Source: Proteiniborus sp. DW1 (GTDB lineage: Bacteria; Bacillota; Clostridia; Tissierellales; Proteiniboraceae). From it: a DNA stretch of 64,000 nucleotides. The position numbers were made by a program, and so were the translations under genes. Of this stretch, positions 1 to 8,615 are shown piece by piece (positions within the stretch are counted from its first letter, which is position 1; every line of letters begins with the position of its first letter). The notes beneath the pieces are model-generated. The model was given only the letters and a program-made list of their open reading frames with translations. It was not told where the DNA came from and searched no databases. The stretch spans positions 16,764-80,763 of the forward strand of contig NZ_FMDO01000029.1 in the NCBI RefSeq assembly GCF_900095305.1, written 5' to 3'.

Positions 1-1
1 A

Positions 2-562
2 ACATATGAAGCGTGTGAAATTCATTCTATGAGTATGGAATTTATCACATGGCCATGGATGGAACTATTCTTTAAAGAAGAAGTTGATAAATATAAATTT
101 AGCCATTTAAGTGGAGCAGTTAACTTTATACCTTATGGAGTTACTGTAGATGAGTTCCAACATTTTGTTTATGAGAATCCAGAAGCAACACCAGAGGAGA
201 GAAAGGCTAAATGGAGAGAAATAGAGAAGAAGTATCTACCATTTAGAGACTATGAGGATAATGATTTCTTCAATAGAGGTGGTTATTGGTTTAGACAAGG
301 TCACATATTTGCATCTCCATTCTATTATATTGACTATACATTGGCTCAAGTTTGTGCATTCCAGTTCTGGATTAAAATAAATCTAGACAGAGATAAAGCT
401 TGGGAAGACTATATCAGACTATGTAAAGCAGGAGGAAGTAAGTCATTCCTAGAATTAGTAGAGCTAGCAAACCTAGAAAATCCATTTGTAGATGGTACAA
501 TCAAGAAGGTAGTTGGACCTATAAAAGAATGGCTAGATAATATAGACGATAGTAATTTCTAA
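2..562 (+). CDS. Oligoendopeptidase F-like M3 metallopeptidase (3' part)
   Basis: Only the C-terminal part is in the window; the frame is open to the left edge, so the gene starts outside. The residues before the first internal Met read like the M3 family stretch around EIHSMSMEF, followed by FITWPWMELFF. The rest carries the family's C-terminal helices, including HLSGAVNFIPYGVTVDEFQH, YWFRQGHIF and PFYYIDYTLAQ. The zinc motif HEXXH lies upstream and is not visible. M3 oligoendopeptidases are cytoplasmic zinc enzymes that trim short peptides, which fits the peptide-degrading content of the neighbourhood. The gene ends at a strong terminator. Confidence 0.88.
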   Translation, partial: TYEACEIHSMSMEFITWPWMELFFKEEVDKYKFSHLSGAVNFIPYGVTVDEFQHFVYENPEATPEERKAKWREIEKKYLPFRDYEDNDFFNRGGYWFRQGHIFASPFYYIDYTLAQVCAFQFWIKINLDRDKAWEDYIRLCKAGGSKSFLELVELANLENPFVDGTIKKVVGPIKEWLDNIDDSNF

Positions 563-565
563 TTA

Positions 566-606
566 AAATTGACTGCAATGTGTGTTGCAGTCAATTTTTT
601 TTCGTT
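566..606 (+). terminator. Rho-independent terminator of the oligoendopeptidase gene
   Basis: The stem AATTGACTGCAA pairs with TTGCAGTCAATT around a TGTG loop and is followed by a run of eight T. It separates the peptidase gene from the sigma-factor operon. Confidence 0.9.
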
Positions 607-622
607 TTTTTGAATTTAAAAG

Positions 623-650
623 TGAACAAAACAAAAACTTAATGCGTATA
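623..650 (+). promoter_or_regulatory. Candidate ECF-sigma (autoregulatory) promoter
   Basis: TGAACA (623-628) and CGTATA (645-650) are separated by 16 bp. This matches the general ECF promoter pattern of a GAAC-type -35 and a CGT-type -10. It lies 34 bp before the start of an ECF sigma gene, so autoregulation is a natural inference. Confidence 0.6.
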
Positions 651-683
651 ACATATGAAGATAAAATTTAAGGAGGGATACAG

Positions 684-1223
684 TTGGATGAAAGGACAAT
701 TGAATTAGTAAAAGCAGCTCAGGAAGGCAATAGATATGAACTAGCACAGCTACTGCATGAAAGCTATACAACTGTATATAAGTACCTGCTTAAATTAACG
801 CTAAACGAACATGAGGCACAGGATATTACTCAAGATGCTATGGTGAAAGCTATTGAAAAAATTAATTCCTATAACTACGAGCAATCTTCATTTTCTACAT
901 GGTTGATTACAATAGCAAGAAATACTTTCATCGATAGCACTAGAAAGAGGAAGCGCTTTGAGAAATATAAGGCTGAAAGTAAGATAGAAAGCCATTATAA
1001 AGCACAACTTTTATCCTTAGACGATTATTTGCAAAATGATGAATTAATATCATATATAAGAAGACTTTCTCCTAAGCTGAAGGCTCCCATAATTTTAAAA
1101 TATGGATATGATTTTTCCTATAAGGAAATTGCAAGGTATTTAAGGATACCTATAGGAACAGTAAAGTCAAGGATTTCTAACGGAATAAAAGCTATGAGAA
1201 AGGAGTTGAAATCTTATGAATAA
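684..1223 (+). CDS. ECF-type RNA polymerase sigma factor (SigY-like)
   Basis: A 179-residue sigma-70 family protein with region 2 at about residues 24-95 (EAQDITQDAMVKAIEKI, then FSTWLITIARNTFIDSTR) and region 4 at about 120-175 (LSPKLKAPIILKYGYDFSYK, then IPIGTVKSRISNG). There is no region 3, as expected for ECF factors. The start is TTG at 684, 7 nt after AGGAGG (671-676). The last 8 nt overlap the next gene. The following order of two small membrane proteins, ABC ATPase and ABC permease is the layout I recall for B. subtilis sigY-yxlCDEFG, so this is probably a SigY-type system controlling its own ABC transporter. The sequence alone does not prove orthology. Confidence 0.88.
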   Translation: MDERTIELVKAAQEGNRYELAQLLHESYTTVYKYLLKLTLNEHEAQDITQDAMVKAIEKINSYNYEQSSFSTWLITIARNTFIDSTRKRKRFEKYKAESKIESHYKAQLLSLDDYLQNDELISYIRRLSPKLKAPIILKYGYDFSYKEIARYLRIPIGTVKSRISNGIKAMRKELKSYE

Positions 1224-1524
1224 CACTTCCATAGAAAATCAAATAAAGAAAGCAATTGAAAACATTGATTCTACGCATATAAAAGAACCCGAACTAATGT
1301 ATTTTGTTAATTTAGTTTCAGATGAACAACTGAAAATTGAAAAGAAACAAAATAAGCAATTATCAATTTTTGGTGCACTAGGAGTAGGTATCATTACACT
1401 ATTATTTTGCTTATACAATTTTTTCTTTTCAGCTTTTATCGTAATGCAGGTCCTATCAATAATAGCTCCTATAATAATATTTATTATAATGAAGCTATTA
1501 GCAAGGGAGGCTAAGCTACAATGA
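1216..1524 (+). CDS. Small membrane protein, candidate anti-sigma factor (YxlC-like)
   Basis: The 102-residue protein has a soluble N-terminus of about 45 residues and then two hydrophobic segments (about 47-70 and 75-95). The gene overlaps the sigma gene by 8 nt and the next gene by 4 nt (ATGA), so translation is probably coupled. In the B. subtilis sigY operon the gene at this position (yxlC) makes a membrane protein that helps hold the sigma factor inactive. The layout suggests the same role here. Sequence similarity to YxlC was not tested. Confidence 0.6.
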   Translation: MNNTSIENQIKKAIENIDSTHIKEPELMYFVNLVSDEQLKIEKKQNKQLSIFGALGVGIITLLFCLYNFFFSAFIVMQVLSIIAPIIIFIIMKLLAREAKLQ

Positions 1525-1760
1525 TAAAACCTGATTTTCCAAACAATTTACCTACTTGGCTATTGGTTATCATTATATGTTTAATAGCTGTGTTATTATT
1601 TACACAGGCCTTATGGCTTTTCAGAAGTGCTCAAAAACGTGGTATTTTCCCTTGGCTTTGGGGGCTTTGGGGATTAATTCATTTTCCTATGCCACTAGTT
1701 TTCTTTTACTTTTTGGTAATTAGAAAGGACAAATTAAGAAATAAAGAAAGGAAGATGTAA
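1521..1760 (+). CDS. Small two-helix membrane protein (YxlD/YxlE-like)
   Basis: A 79-residue protein with two hydrophobic helices (about 13-33 and 42-66) joined by LFRSAQKRGIFPWLWGLWGL, and a basic tail (RKDKLRNKERKM). The LxxDA/SAQKRG-type turn after helix one resembles the short membrane proteins with a phospholipase D N-terminal-like segment, such as YxlD and YxlE. It sits between the presumed anti-sigma protein and the ABC ATPase and probably helps restrain the sigma factor or belongs to the transporter. Function is unproven. Confidence 0.55.
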   Translation: MIKPDFPNNLPTWLLVIIICLIAVLLFTQALWLFRSAQKRGIFPWLWGLWGLIHFPMPLVFFYFLVIRKDKLRNKERKM

Positions 1761-1761
1761 G

Positions 1762-2475
1762 ATGCTAAGAATAGAAAGCCTCTCGAAAACCTATAAAGGT
1801 GGAAAGAAAGCAGTAGATAAACTTAGTTTGAGAATTCATAAAGGTGATATTTATGGATTTATAGGTCATAATGGTGCTGGAAAGACTACTACAATTAAAT
1901 GTATTACTGGAATACTGGACTTTGATGAAGGTGAAATATTCATTGATGGAAAATCTATAAAAGACGATCCAATAGGCTGTAAAAGGCTTATAGCATATAT
2001 TCCAGATAATCCTGACCTATACGATAACATGACGGGAATACAATATTTAAATTTTATATCAGATATATTTGGCATTTCTAAAGAATCTAGAGAAAGAAAT
2101 ATAGAAAAGTTTTCAGATGCTTTTGAGCTTACAAAAAACCTTGGTGATTTGATATCATCATATTCACATGGAATGAAGCAAAAGCTTGCAGTTATTTCTG
2201 CTTTAATACATGAGCCAAAGCTACTTATTTTAGATGAGCCTTTTGTAGGATTAGATCCGAAAGCCTCTCATACCTTAAAGGAATTCATGAAGGAAATGTG
2301 CCAAAGAGGGAGTGCTATATTCTTTTCTACTCATGTGTTAGAAGTAGCTGAAAAGCTTTGTAATAAAATTGCTATTATTAAAGCTGGAAAGATTATTGCT
2401 AGTGGAGAGACAGAAAAAGTTAAGGGTGATAGTTCTCTTGAACAATTGTTCTTAGAGGTGACTGATAATGAATAA
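1762..2475 (+). CDS. ABC transporter ATP-binding protein (YxlF-like)
   Basis: A 237-residue nucleotide-binding subunit with Walker A GHNGAGKTT (about residues 35-43), an unusual but usable signature SHGMKQKL, Walker B LLILDEP and the H-loop STH. This is the ABC-2 exporter class (DrrA/CcmA-like). The gene starts 1 nt after the previous stop, behind AAAGGAAG, and its end overlaps the permease gene by 8 nt. It probably powers the permease encoded next; the substrate is unknown. Confidence 0.9.
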   Translation: MLRIESLSKTYKGGKKAVDKLSLRIHKGDIYGFIGHNGAGKTTTIKCITGILDFDEGEIFIDGKSIKDDPIGCKRLIAYIPDNPDLYDNMTGIQYLNFISDIFGISKESRERNIEKFSDAFELTKNLGDLISSYSHGMKQKLAVISALIHEPKLLILDEPFVGLDPKASHTLKEFMKEMCQRGSAIFFSTHVLEVAEKLCNKIAIIKAGKIIASGETEKVKGDSSLEQLFLEVTDNE

Positions 2476-4066
2476 TGTTAAGCTGCTTCTTAAAGCAAAC
2501 ATCATTAATTCTTTTGGGGCAAATAAGTTCCTGAAGGAATCTTCAAAATCTGAAAAAATGAAAATGATATTATTGGCAGTAGTGATCTTGTGGGCAATTA
2601 TAGCAGTTTTTGGTTCAGCTTTTGCTTACTTCAATATGATTTCAGATGTTCTAGTACAGTTTAATGCTCTATCTATGCTTTTAGTTATTTCATTTATTAA
2701 TATAAGTGTAGTATCCTTGTTCATGAGCATTTATAAAGCATCAGGATATTTATTTTCATTTAAGGATTTTGATTTGCTGATGTCCTTACCGGTAAAAACA
2801 TCTGAGGTACTTATATGCAAGTTACTTTTACTATATATTGCAAACTTTATGATAACTATTGTTATGGGACTGCCTTCACTAATAGTGTATGGTATTAGAT
2901 CTTCAAGCGGAGTGACATACTATATATTTGCAATAATCGCAATGTTTTTTATTTCTCTTTTTCCCATGATTATTGGAGCAGTATTTTCGTTTATAGTAGG
3001 TAAAATTTCCTCACGATTTAAGTCAACAAATTTAGCAATGATAATAGGCTCATTTGCTTTAATACTTTTGATAATGATAGGCTCTAATTTTATAGGAAAT
3101 GTAACTCCAGAATTTATTCAGGATATTACCGGTTTGATGGATATAATATCAAATGCATATTTTCCTATTAAGCTTTATGTAAATGCATTAGTAAGTATAG
3201 ATATTGTATCCTTAACAGGATTTATATTAACTGCAATAGTACCTTTTTTAGCACTAGTTTATATATTTTCTAAGAGTTTTAAATCTATTAATTCAAAAAT
3301 GAATGAAAGCTTTAAAGCATCTAATTATAAAATGGAATCATTAAGAGTATCATCGCCCTTAAAATCATTATTTAAAAAAGAACTTAGTTTCTATTTTTCT
3401 TCTCATGTGTATGTTTTAAATACTGCAATGGGTATGGTAATGATGACTATATTAACTATAGGAATAGCCATATTTGGAGGAGATAAAGTAGCTCAGTTTT
3501 TAGAGTTGCCTATGATGGGAGAATTTATAGTTCCTGTAATTATGGCAATTGTATCTATGTGTGTTTGTTTAAATTGTACAACTTCTTCATCTATATCACT
3601 TGAAGGTAGGAACTTTTGGATAGTGAAGTCTTTGCCAATTGACCCTATTGAAATTATAAAAAGCAAAATATTAGTTAATCTGACTATAATTATTCCAATT
3701 TTAATAATCAATACTTTAATTTTAGCTGTCTCACTAAGGATAATATTGATACAATACTTGTTATTTTTGGCTATCACAGTTTTATACGCTTTTTTAATTT
3801 CAATGATAGGTATAATAGTAAACTTACACTTGCCAAAGCTTGAATGGAAATCTCATGTAGAGATTGTAAAGCAAAGTGCTAGTTCAATGATTTCTATGCT
3901 GGCAGGGGCTATCTCTGTAGTTATCCCAATATTCCTATATATTAGTCTTAAGCCTGAAAACTTCAATGTTTTCTCTGTATTAGTAGTTCTAGGATTACTG
4001 ATTACAAATATAATTTTATGGATAATTATAAAAACTAAAGGTGTAAAAATATTGAACCTACTCTAA
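2468..4066 (+). CDS. ABC-2 type permease, 532 residues
   Basis: A very hydrophobic protein with about ten to twelve predicted membrane segments. Residues near 95-120 (FKDFDLLMSLPVKTSEVL) are typical of large clostridial ABC-2 permeases. It overlaps the ATPase gene by 8 nt, so the two should form one exporter. At 532 residues it is roughly twice the length I recall for the corresponding B. subtilis protein YxlG, which suggests a fused or different permease family under the same operon plan. A terminator follows the stop. Confidence 0.8.
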   Translation: MNNVKLLLKANIINSFGANKFLKESSKSEKMKMILLAVVILWAIIAVFGSAFAYFNMISDVLVQFNALSMLLVISFINISVVSLFMSIYKASGYLFSFKDFDLLMSLPVKTSEVLICKLLLLYIANFMITIVMGLPSLIVYGIRSSSGVTYYIFAIIAMFFISLFPMIIGAVFSFIVGKISSRFKSTNLAMIIGSFALILLIMIGSNFIGNVTPEFIQDITGLMDIISNAYFPIKLYVNALVSIDIVSLTGFILTAIVPFLALVYIFSKSFKSINSKMNESFKASNYKMESLRVSSPLKSLFKKELSFYFSSHVYVLNTAMGMVMMTILTIGIAIFGGDKVAQFLELPMMGEFIVPVIMAIVSMCVCLNCTTSSSISLEGRNFWIVKSLPIDPIEIIKSKILVNLTIIIPILIINTLILAVSLRIILIQYLLFLAITVLYAFLISMIGIIVNLHLPKLEWKSHVEIVKQSASSMISMLAGAISVVIPIFLYISLKPENFNVFSVLVVLGLLITNIILWIIIKTKGVKILNLL

Positions 4067-4082
4067 TCTGAGTAGGTCTTAA
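4056..4082 (+). terminator. Terminator of the sigma-factor operon
   Basis: ACCTACTC and GAGTAGGT pair around TAATCT, overlapping the stop codon of the permease gene. The T-tract behind it (TCTTAATTTTA) is imperfect, so termination may be partial. Confidence 0.65.
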
Positions 4083-4087
4083 TTTTA

Positions 4088-4116
4088 TTGATTTTATTAA
4101 TTTAATTTTATATAAT
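4088..4116 (+). promoter_or_regulatory. SigA-type promoter of the EamA transporter gene
   Basis: TTGATT (4088-4093) and TATAAT (4111-4116) are 17 bp apart, 37 bp before the TTG start. Confidence 0.65.
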
Positions 4117-4152
4117 AGGACGGTGATAGATGTAACAAAAGGAGAGATTTGA

Positions 4153-5070
4153 TTGAGAGAAAAGAAAGAAGCATTTTTTACAAGGACTTATATAGTAACG
4201 ATATTAGGACTATTTAGCTGTTTTTTATGGGGAAGTGCCTTTCCTTCTGTAAAAATAGGATATGAGCTTTTTTCTGTTGATGCTTCTAATAGCTATGAAA
4301 AAATAGTCTTTGCAGGGTTTAGGTTTTTTATATCTTCAATGATGATATTCATATTCTGTTTAGTAACGAAACGACCTTTAAGAATCAACAAAGAAGATAT
4401 TCCCAAAGTTGGTTTTTTAGGCATTATGCAAACTACAATACAGTATATATTTTTCTATATTGGACTTTCCAACACTAGTGGAACAAAAGGCTCTATTCTT
4501 TCTGCAACTACTACATTTTTTAGTGTGCTATTAGCTCATTTTTTCTATAAGGAAGATAAACTGAGCGTCAAAAGGATTAGTGGAGTCATATTAGGATTTT
4601 TAGGAGTCACGATTGTTAACTTAGGTGGTAGTGGATTTCAGGGTGGTTTTAATCTTACAGGAGATGGATTTATTATAATCTCTAGTTTAGTAGGTGCTTT
4701 AGCAGGTATATATACTAAAAAAGTGGCAAAGAACATATCTCCCTTTGCAGTATCAGGATATCAATTGTTTATAGGATCTATATTTTTAATAATTGTAGGC
4801 ATTCTTGGTGGTGGAGAAAATATAGATTTTACATTAAAAGGTATGATGCTACTTCTATATCTTGGTTTTATATCAGCGGCAGCATTTTCACTATGGACTA
4901 TTCTGCTAAAGTACAATAGTGTAGGAAGAATTTCAATCTATAAGTTTTCTGTGCCGTTATTTGGTGTATTACTTTCATATATTTTCTTAGGAGAAAGACT
5001 ACTAGGGATTAATATAGTATTAGGAATTGTGCTTGTCTCATCAGGAATAATAATGATAAACAAAGAATAA
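4153..5070 (+). CDS. EamA/DMT family transporter
   Basis: A 305-residue protein with ten hydrophobic segments in two repeats of five, the drug/metabolite transporter fold. Typical stretches are FLWGSAFPSVKIG near the start and GVILGFLGVTIVNLGG at the repeat boundary. Such proteins export or import small metabolites such as amino acids or nucleosides; the substrate cannot be read from the sequence. The start is TTG at 4153 behind AAAAGGAGA. It is a single gene with its own promoter and terminator. Confidence 0.85.
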   Translation: MREKKEAFFTRTYIVTILGLFSCFLWGSAFPSVKIGYELFSVDASNSYEKIVFAGFRFFISSMMIFIFCLVTKRPLRINKEDIPKVGFLGIMQTTIQYIFFYIGLSNTSGTKGSILSATTTFFSVLLAHFFYKEDKLSVKRISGVILGFLGVTIVNLGGSGFQGGFNLTGDGFIIISSLVGALAGIYTKKVAKNISPFAVSGYQLFIGSIFLIIVGILGGGENIDFTLKGMMLLLYLGFISAAAFSLWTILLKYNSVGRISIYKFSVPLFGVLLSYIFLGERLLGINIVLGIVLVSSGIIMINKE

Positions 5071-5088
5071 TAAGTTGTTTTATATAAG

Positions 5089-5131
5089 AAGGGAATAAAT
5101 TTTACGAAAAATAAAACTTATTCCCTTTTTT
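5089..5131 (+). terminator. Terminator between the EamA and glycosylase genes
   Basis: AAGGGAATAA pairs with TTATTCCCTT, followed by T5. The flanking A-rich and T-rich arms would let it work for both convergent genes. Confidence 0.75.
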
Positions 5132-5217
5132 ACATTTTCTAGTCAATTATGTAGAAAGCAAATAAGGATTGACTAATGGAATAGGGGTTAATATAATACC
5201 CATACTAGTTGGTTTTG

Positions 5218-5829
5218 TTAAGGCTTACTAACAAACTTATTATCTTTAATATAGAACCTCCAAGGAAAATCCTTTGCTTCCTCAGCATAATCTATTCCTA
5301 TCCTTGTAGTTTCTACTATATGAAACTTTTCCTCTACTCCAGTACATATATATAGTCGGTCTTTAGTCAAATCTTCACCATTCATTTCCCTTGTAATTCC
5401 AAAGGCATTACAGAGCTTTCCAGGACCATTTGTAAGACCTATTATCTGTGTCTTTTTTAACTGGTCAAGAGGCTTCTTAAATCTATTTAATGACATTACT
5501 TCTAAACCTTTAACAGGTTCCAATGCTCTTATAAGAACTGCTTGGGCTATATCCTTTTCTGCTGCTACTACATTAAAGCAGTTGTACATTCCGTATATCA
5601 TATATACATACGCATGCCCTTCTTCTCCATACATGGTTTCTACTCTGGGAGTTCTTTTTCCATTATAGGTATGGGATCCCTTATCATTAAATCCCATATA
5701 TGCTTCAGTCTCAACTATTTTTCCTACTAATTGTTCCTTATAATTGTGAAATACTAGGTATTTACCTAATAGATCTTTTGCAAGAACTAAAGCAGTTTTT
5801 CTATAAAAGCTTCTTTCTAGTTTTTCCAT
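5218..5829 (-). CDS. DNA-3-methyladenine glycosylase (AAG/Mpg family)
   Basis: A 203-residue base-excision repair enzyme that removes alkylated purines. The family core is clear: VETEAYMG with the catalytic Glu, then RTPRVETMYG, and HAYVYMIYGMYNCFNVV, which holds the Tyr that intercalates into DNA. Length is normal for the bacterial family. It faces the EamA gene and has its own weak ribosome site (GGAATGAATCT). Confidence 0.92.
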   Translation of the reverse strand: MEKLERSFYRKTALVLAKDLLGKYLVFHNYKEQLVGKIVETEAYMGFNDKGSHTYNGKRTPRVETMYGEEGHAYVYMIYGMYNCFNVVAAEKDIAQAVLIRALEPVKGLEVMSLNRFKKPLDQLKKTQIIGLTNGPGKLCNAFGITREMNGEDLTKDRLYICTGVEEKFHIVETTRIGIDYAEEAKDFPWRFYIKDNKFVSKP

Positions 5830-5989
5830 AGATTCATTCCTTTCTAGACTATTTTAGTATGTATTAGGTTGCTTATAAAGCTATTATTTGTGGTTTCATA
5901 TACAAAATATTAGTCAATATTATGTACTTAGTGATATAATTGAAATCAGTAGCTATTTAATACATTAAGATATTTAGTTTTATTATAGT

Positions 5990-6019
5990 TTGACTTAGTT
6001 TTTATAATAGTATTATAAT
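5990..6019 (+). promoter_or_regulatory. SigA-type promoter of the GAF-domain reductase gene
   Basis: TTGACT (5990-5995) and TATAAT (6014-6019) are 18 bp apart, about 30 bp before the start codon. Confidence 0.6.
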
Positions 6020-6048
6020 ACATAAATCGAATAAATGGGGAGAGTTTT

Positions 6049-6546
6049 ATGATTAAACTAGAGGGAATTGAAAAAATGAACGACAAACAAAAACTGGAAT
6101 ATTTACTTTTATGTTTAGAAGGACAGTTAAGTTCTGAAAGTGATCCTTTGGCAAATGTTTCTAATGCCTCAGCATTGATATATGCAATTATAGATAGACT
6201 TAACTGGGCTGGTTTCTACTTCATGAGAGGAGAAGAACTAGTTTTGGGACCTTTCCAAGGGCTACCAGCTTGTAACAGAATAAAGCTAAATACAGGAGTG
6301 TGTGGTGCAGCAGCAACCACTAGGAAAATTCAGCTAGTACCTAATGTACATGATTTCCCGGGACATATAGCATGTGATTCTGCATCCAATTCAGAGCTTG
6401 TAGTACCAATTATAAAAAATAACAAAGTATATGGTGTACTTGACTTAGATAGCCCAGAGTTTGAAAGGTTTACAGAGCTTGAAGTAAAATATTTTGAGAG
6501 ATTTGTTGAAAAATTAAATCAATATATTGATTGGGATAGGATATAA
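6049..6546 (+). CDS. Free methionine-(R)-sulfoxide reductase, GAF domain
   Basis: A 165-residue single GAF-domain protein of the fRMsr family, which reduces free methionine-R-sulfoxide in the cytoplasm. NWAGFYFM and LVVPI mark the GAF fold. The three conserved cysteines are present at about residues 75 (GLPAC), 85 (NTGVC) and 109 (GHIAC), so it should be active. The ATG at 6049 has GGGGAG 6 nt upstream. An internal Met at residue 10 is closer to the usual family length but has no ribosome site. Confidence 0.9.
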   Translation: MIKLEGIEKMNDKQKLEYLLLCLEGQLSSESDPLANVSNASALIYAIIDRLNWAGFYFMRGEELVLGPFQGLPACNRIKLNTGVCGAAATTRKIQLVPNVHDFPGHIACDSASNSELVVPIIKNNKVYGVLDLDSPEFERFTELEVKYFERFVEKLNQYIDWDRI

Positions 6547-6631
6547 AATATCTGTTGTTTTAAAGGAAAAGAAGAATATTTTTGAGACACTTTAATTCCT
6601 TTCATGAAAGTTTCTGTACAGTTTTGTATAG

Positions 6632-6675
6632 TCGAAAAACCCAATGTTGTAAACAACAACATTGGGTTTTTCGCT
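6632..6675. terminator. Bidirectional terminator
   Basis: GAAAAACCCAATGTTGT pairs perfectly with its complement across an AAAC loop. A-rich and T-rich edges on both sides allow termination of the reductase gene (+) and the convergent helicase gene (-). Confidence 0.88.
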
Positions 6676-6731
6676 AAGGCTTAAGATGATGGCTAAAAAG
6701 CCCTTTTCTGTAAGCCCATATTTTAAACCAT

Positions 6732-8342
6732 TTACTTTCTATTGGCCTTCTCTATACTAATTTTCTTACCTTTTATTCTAAATCCTTTTGTTGACAACAC
6801 TTCTTTGACATATTCTAAAGGTATATCCACAAAAGAAAACTTATCAAATATATCTATGGCACCAATTTTCTTTCCTGGCAGGCTAGTCTTTGAAGCAATG
6901 GCTTCTACAATATGTCTAGGTTGAATTCTATCTCTACTTCCCATATTGATAAATAGCCTTGCCATACCTTTTTCGGCACCAGTTTCTTTAAAATCCAGTT
7001 CATCAATATCAGAAAACTCGCTCTTGCCATTGTCAGTTATTATTGATTTCAATAATGCTGCTGCTACATCTATTGTTGTTACATAATTCTCCTGAATACC
7101 TACGTGTAGCTCCTCAAGTATTTTTTCAACATAGATTACATATTTGGAAAGATTATTTTTTTCTAAGCTAGTTTTAATGTCTTTTATTACATTATTAACC
7201 TTACTTTCCTCTATATCAGATAGAGAGGGAGGACTCATAAGTGTAATTTTAGATTTTGTGTATCTTTGAATGTCCTTAAGCCTATAAAATTCTCTACCCG
7301 ATACAAATGTAAAGGCTCTTCCTGTTCTTCCCGCTCTACCAGTTCTACCTATTCTATGAACATAATATTCTTCATCATTTGGAATGTCGTAATTGAAAAC
7401 AGCTTCAACATCATCTACATCAATTCCACGTGCAGCCACATCAGTAGCTACTAATATTTCAATTGCTCCATTCCTAAATCTAGACATTACCCTATCACGT
7501 TGTGACTGCTTCATATCTCCATGGAGAGCCTCTGCCATATAGCCACTTGATTGAAGCCCAGAGGTGAGTTCATCGACACGCTTTTTAGTATTACAGAACA
7601 CAAGTGCTAACTTGATTCCTTCTTTGTCAATAATTCTTGAAAGAACTTCTAATTTTGCTGACTCTCTAACTTCTAGATAATATTGTTCAATTCTAGGGAC
7701 CGTAAGCTCCTTATGAATTGCTTTGACTAGAACAGCATTCCTTAGATACTTAGAAGTCAAGTCCATAATTTCCTTAGACATAGTAGCAGAAAATAGAACT
7801 GTTTGTCTATTGGTGGGTACTTTTTCTAAGATCTCATCTATGTCTTCCCTAAAGCCCATATTTAGCATTTCATCTGCTTCATCTAATACCACCAGTTTTA
7901 GCTCAGATAATTTAATAGTCCTTCTTCTCATATGGTCCATCAATCTTCCAGGAGTTCCTATAATTATCTGAGGTCGTTTTTTAAGTGCAGCGATCTGACG
8001 CTCAATTGGCTGACCACCGTATACAGGAAGAATTCTAATTCCTTTTTTGTATTTAGATACATTTTTTAGTTCCTCTGAAATTTGTATAGCAAGCTCTCTT
8101 GTCGGAGACAAGATTAGAGCCTGTATACTTTCATTTCTAGGGTCCACCATTTCTATTGCCGGTATACCAAAAGCACATGTTTTTCCAGTACCAGTTTGTG
8201 CCTGTCCTATTATATCCTTTCCATCCATTATATAAGGTATGGATTGAGATTGGATTGGAGTTGCTTCCTCAAAGCCCATTTCAGCAACTGCTTTTTCTAT
8301 CTCCAAAGATAGATTTAATTCATTAAATGTTAAATTTTTCAT
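6732..8342 (-). CDS. DEAD-box RNA helicase with DbpA-type RNA-binding domain
   Basis: A 536-residue ATP-dependent RNA helicase. In order: Q motif (EEATPIQSQSIP), motif I AQTGTGKT, PTRELA, TPGRLMDH, motif II DEAD, motif III SAT, ARGIDV and motif VI HRIGRTGRAG. Residues about 455-530 (ARLFINMGSRDRIQPRHIVE, later FSFVDIPLEY) form a DbpA-type C-terminal domain, which in the DbpA/YxiN and CsdA group binds structured rRNA. It probably works in ribosome assembly or RNA decay, often during cold stress. It has a single-gene transcription unit, with GGAAAAGG before the ATG. Confidence 0.93.
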   Translation of the reverse strand: MKNLTFNELNLSLEIEKAVAEMGFEEATPIQSQSIPYIMDGKDIIGQAQTGTGKTCAFGIPAIEMVDPRNESIQALILSPTRELAIQISEELKNVSKYKKGIRILPVYGGQPIERQIAALKKRPQIIIGTPGRLMDHMRRRTIKLSELKLVVLDEADEMLNMGFREDIDEILEKVPTNRQTVLFSATMSKEIMDLTSKYLRNAVLVKAIHKELTVPRIEQYYLEVRESAKLEVLSRIIDKEGIKLALVFCNTKKRVDELTSGLQSSGYMAEALHGDMKQSQRDRVMSRFRNGAIEILVATDVAARGIDVDDVEAVFNYDIPNDEEYYVHRIGRTGRAGRTGRAFTFVSGREFYRLKDIQRYTKSKITLMSPPSLSDIEESKVNNVIKDIKTSLEKNNLSKYVIYVEKILEELHVGIQENYVTTIDVAAALLKSIITDNGKSEFSDIDELDFKETGAEKGMARLFINMGSRDRIQPRHIVEAIASKTSLPGKKIGAIDIFDKFSFVDIPLEYVKEVLSTKGFRIKGKKISIEKANRK

Positions 8343-8615
8343 AATACCTTTTCCTTCTCTATATATTTTTTATAGTAGTATAAACAAAAATTATATTAAA
8401 TTATGTAAGTATTCATTATTTTATCAAATTTCCTGTTTAAACCATTCTAATTATAAGGGATTTTATATGTAATAGCAACTAAAATTATTAGATTTAGAAT
8501 TATTACATTTATATTTTTACCCATAAAGATTTCATATATGCAGAATATATGTATGATATAATATAGTTAGTTAAATTAGAATATTTTGATCTTATAAATA
8601 TTGAAAGGTGGTCCA

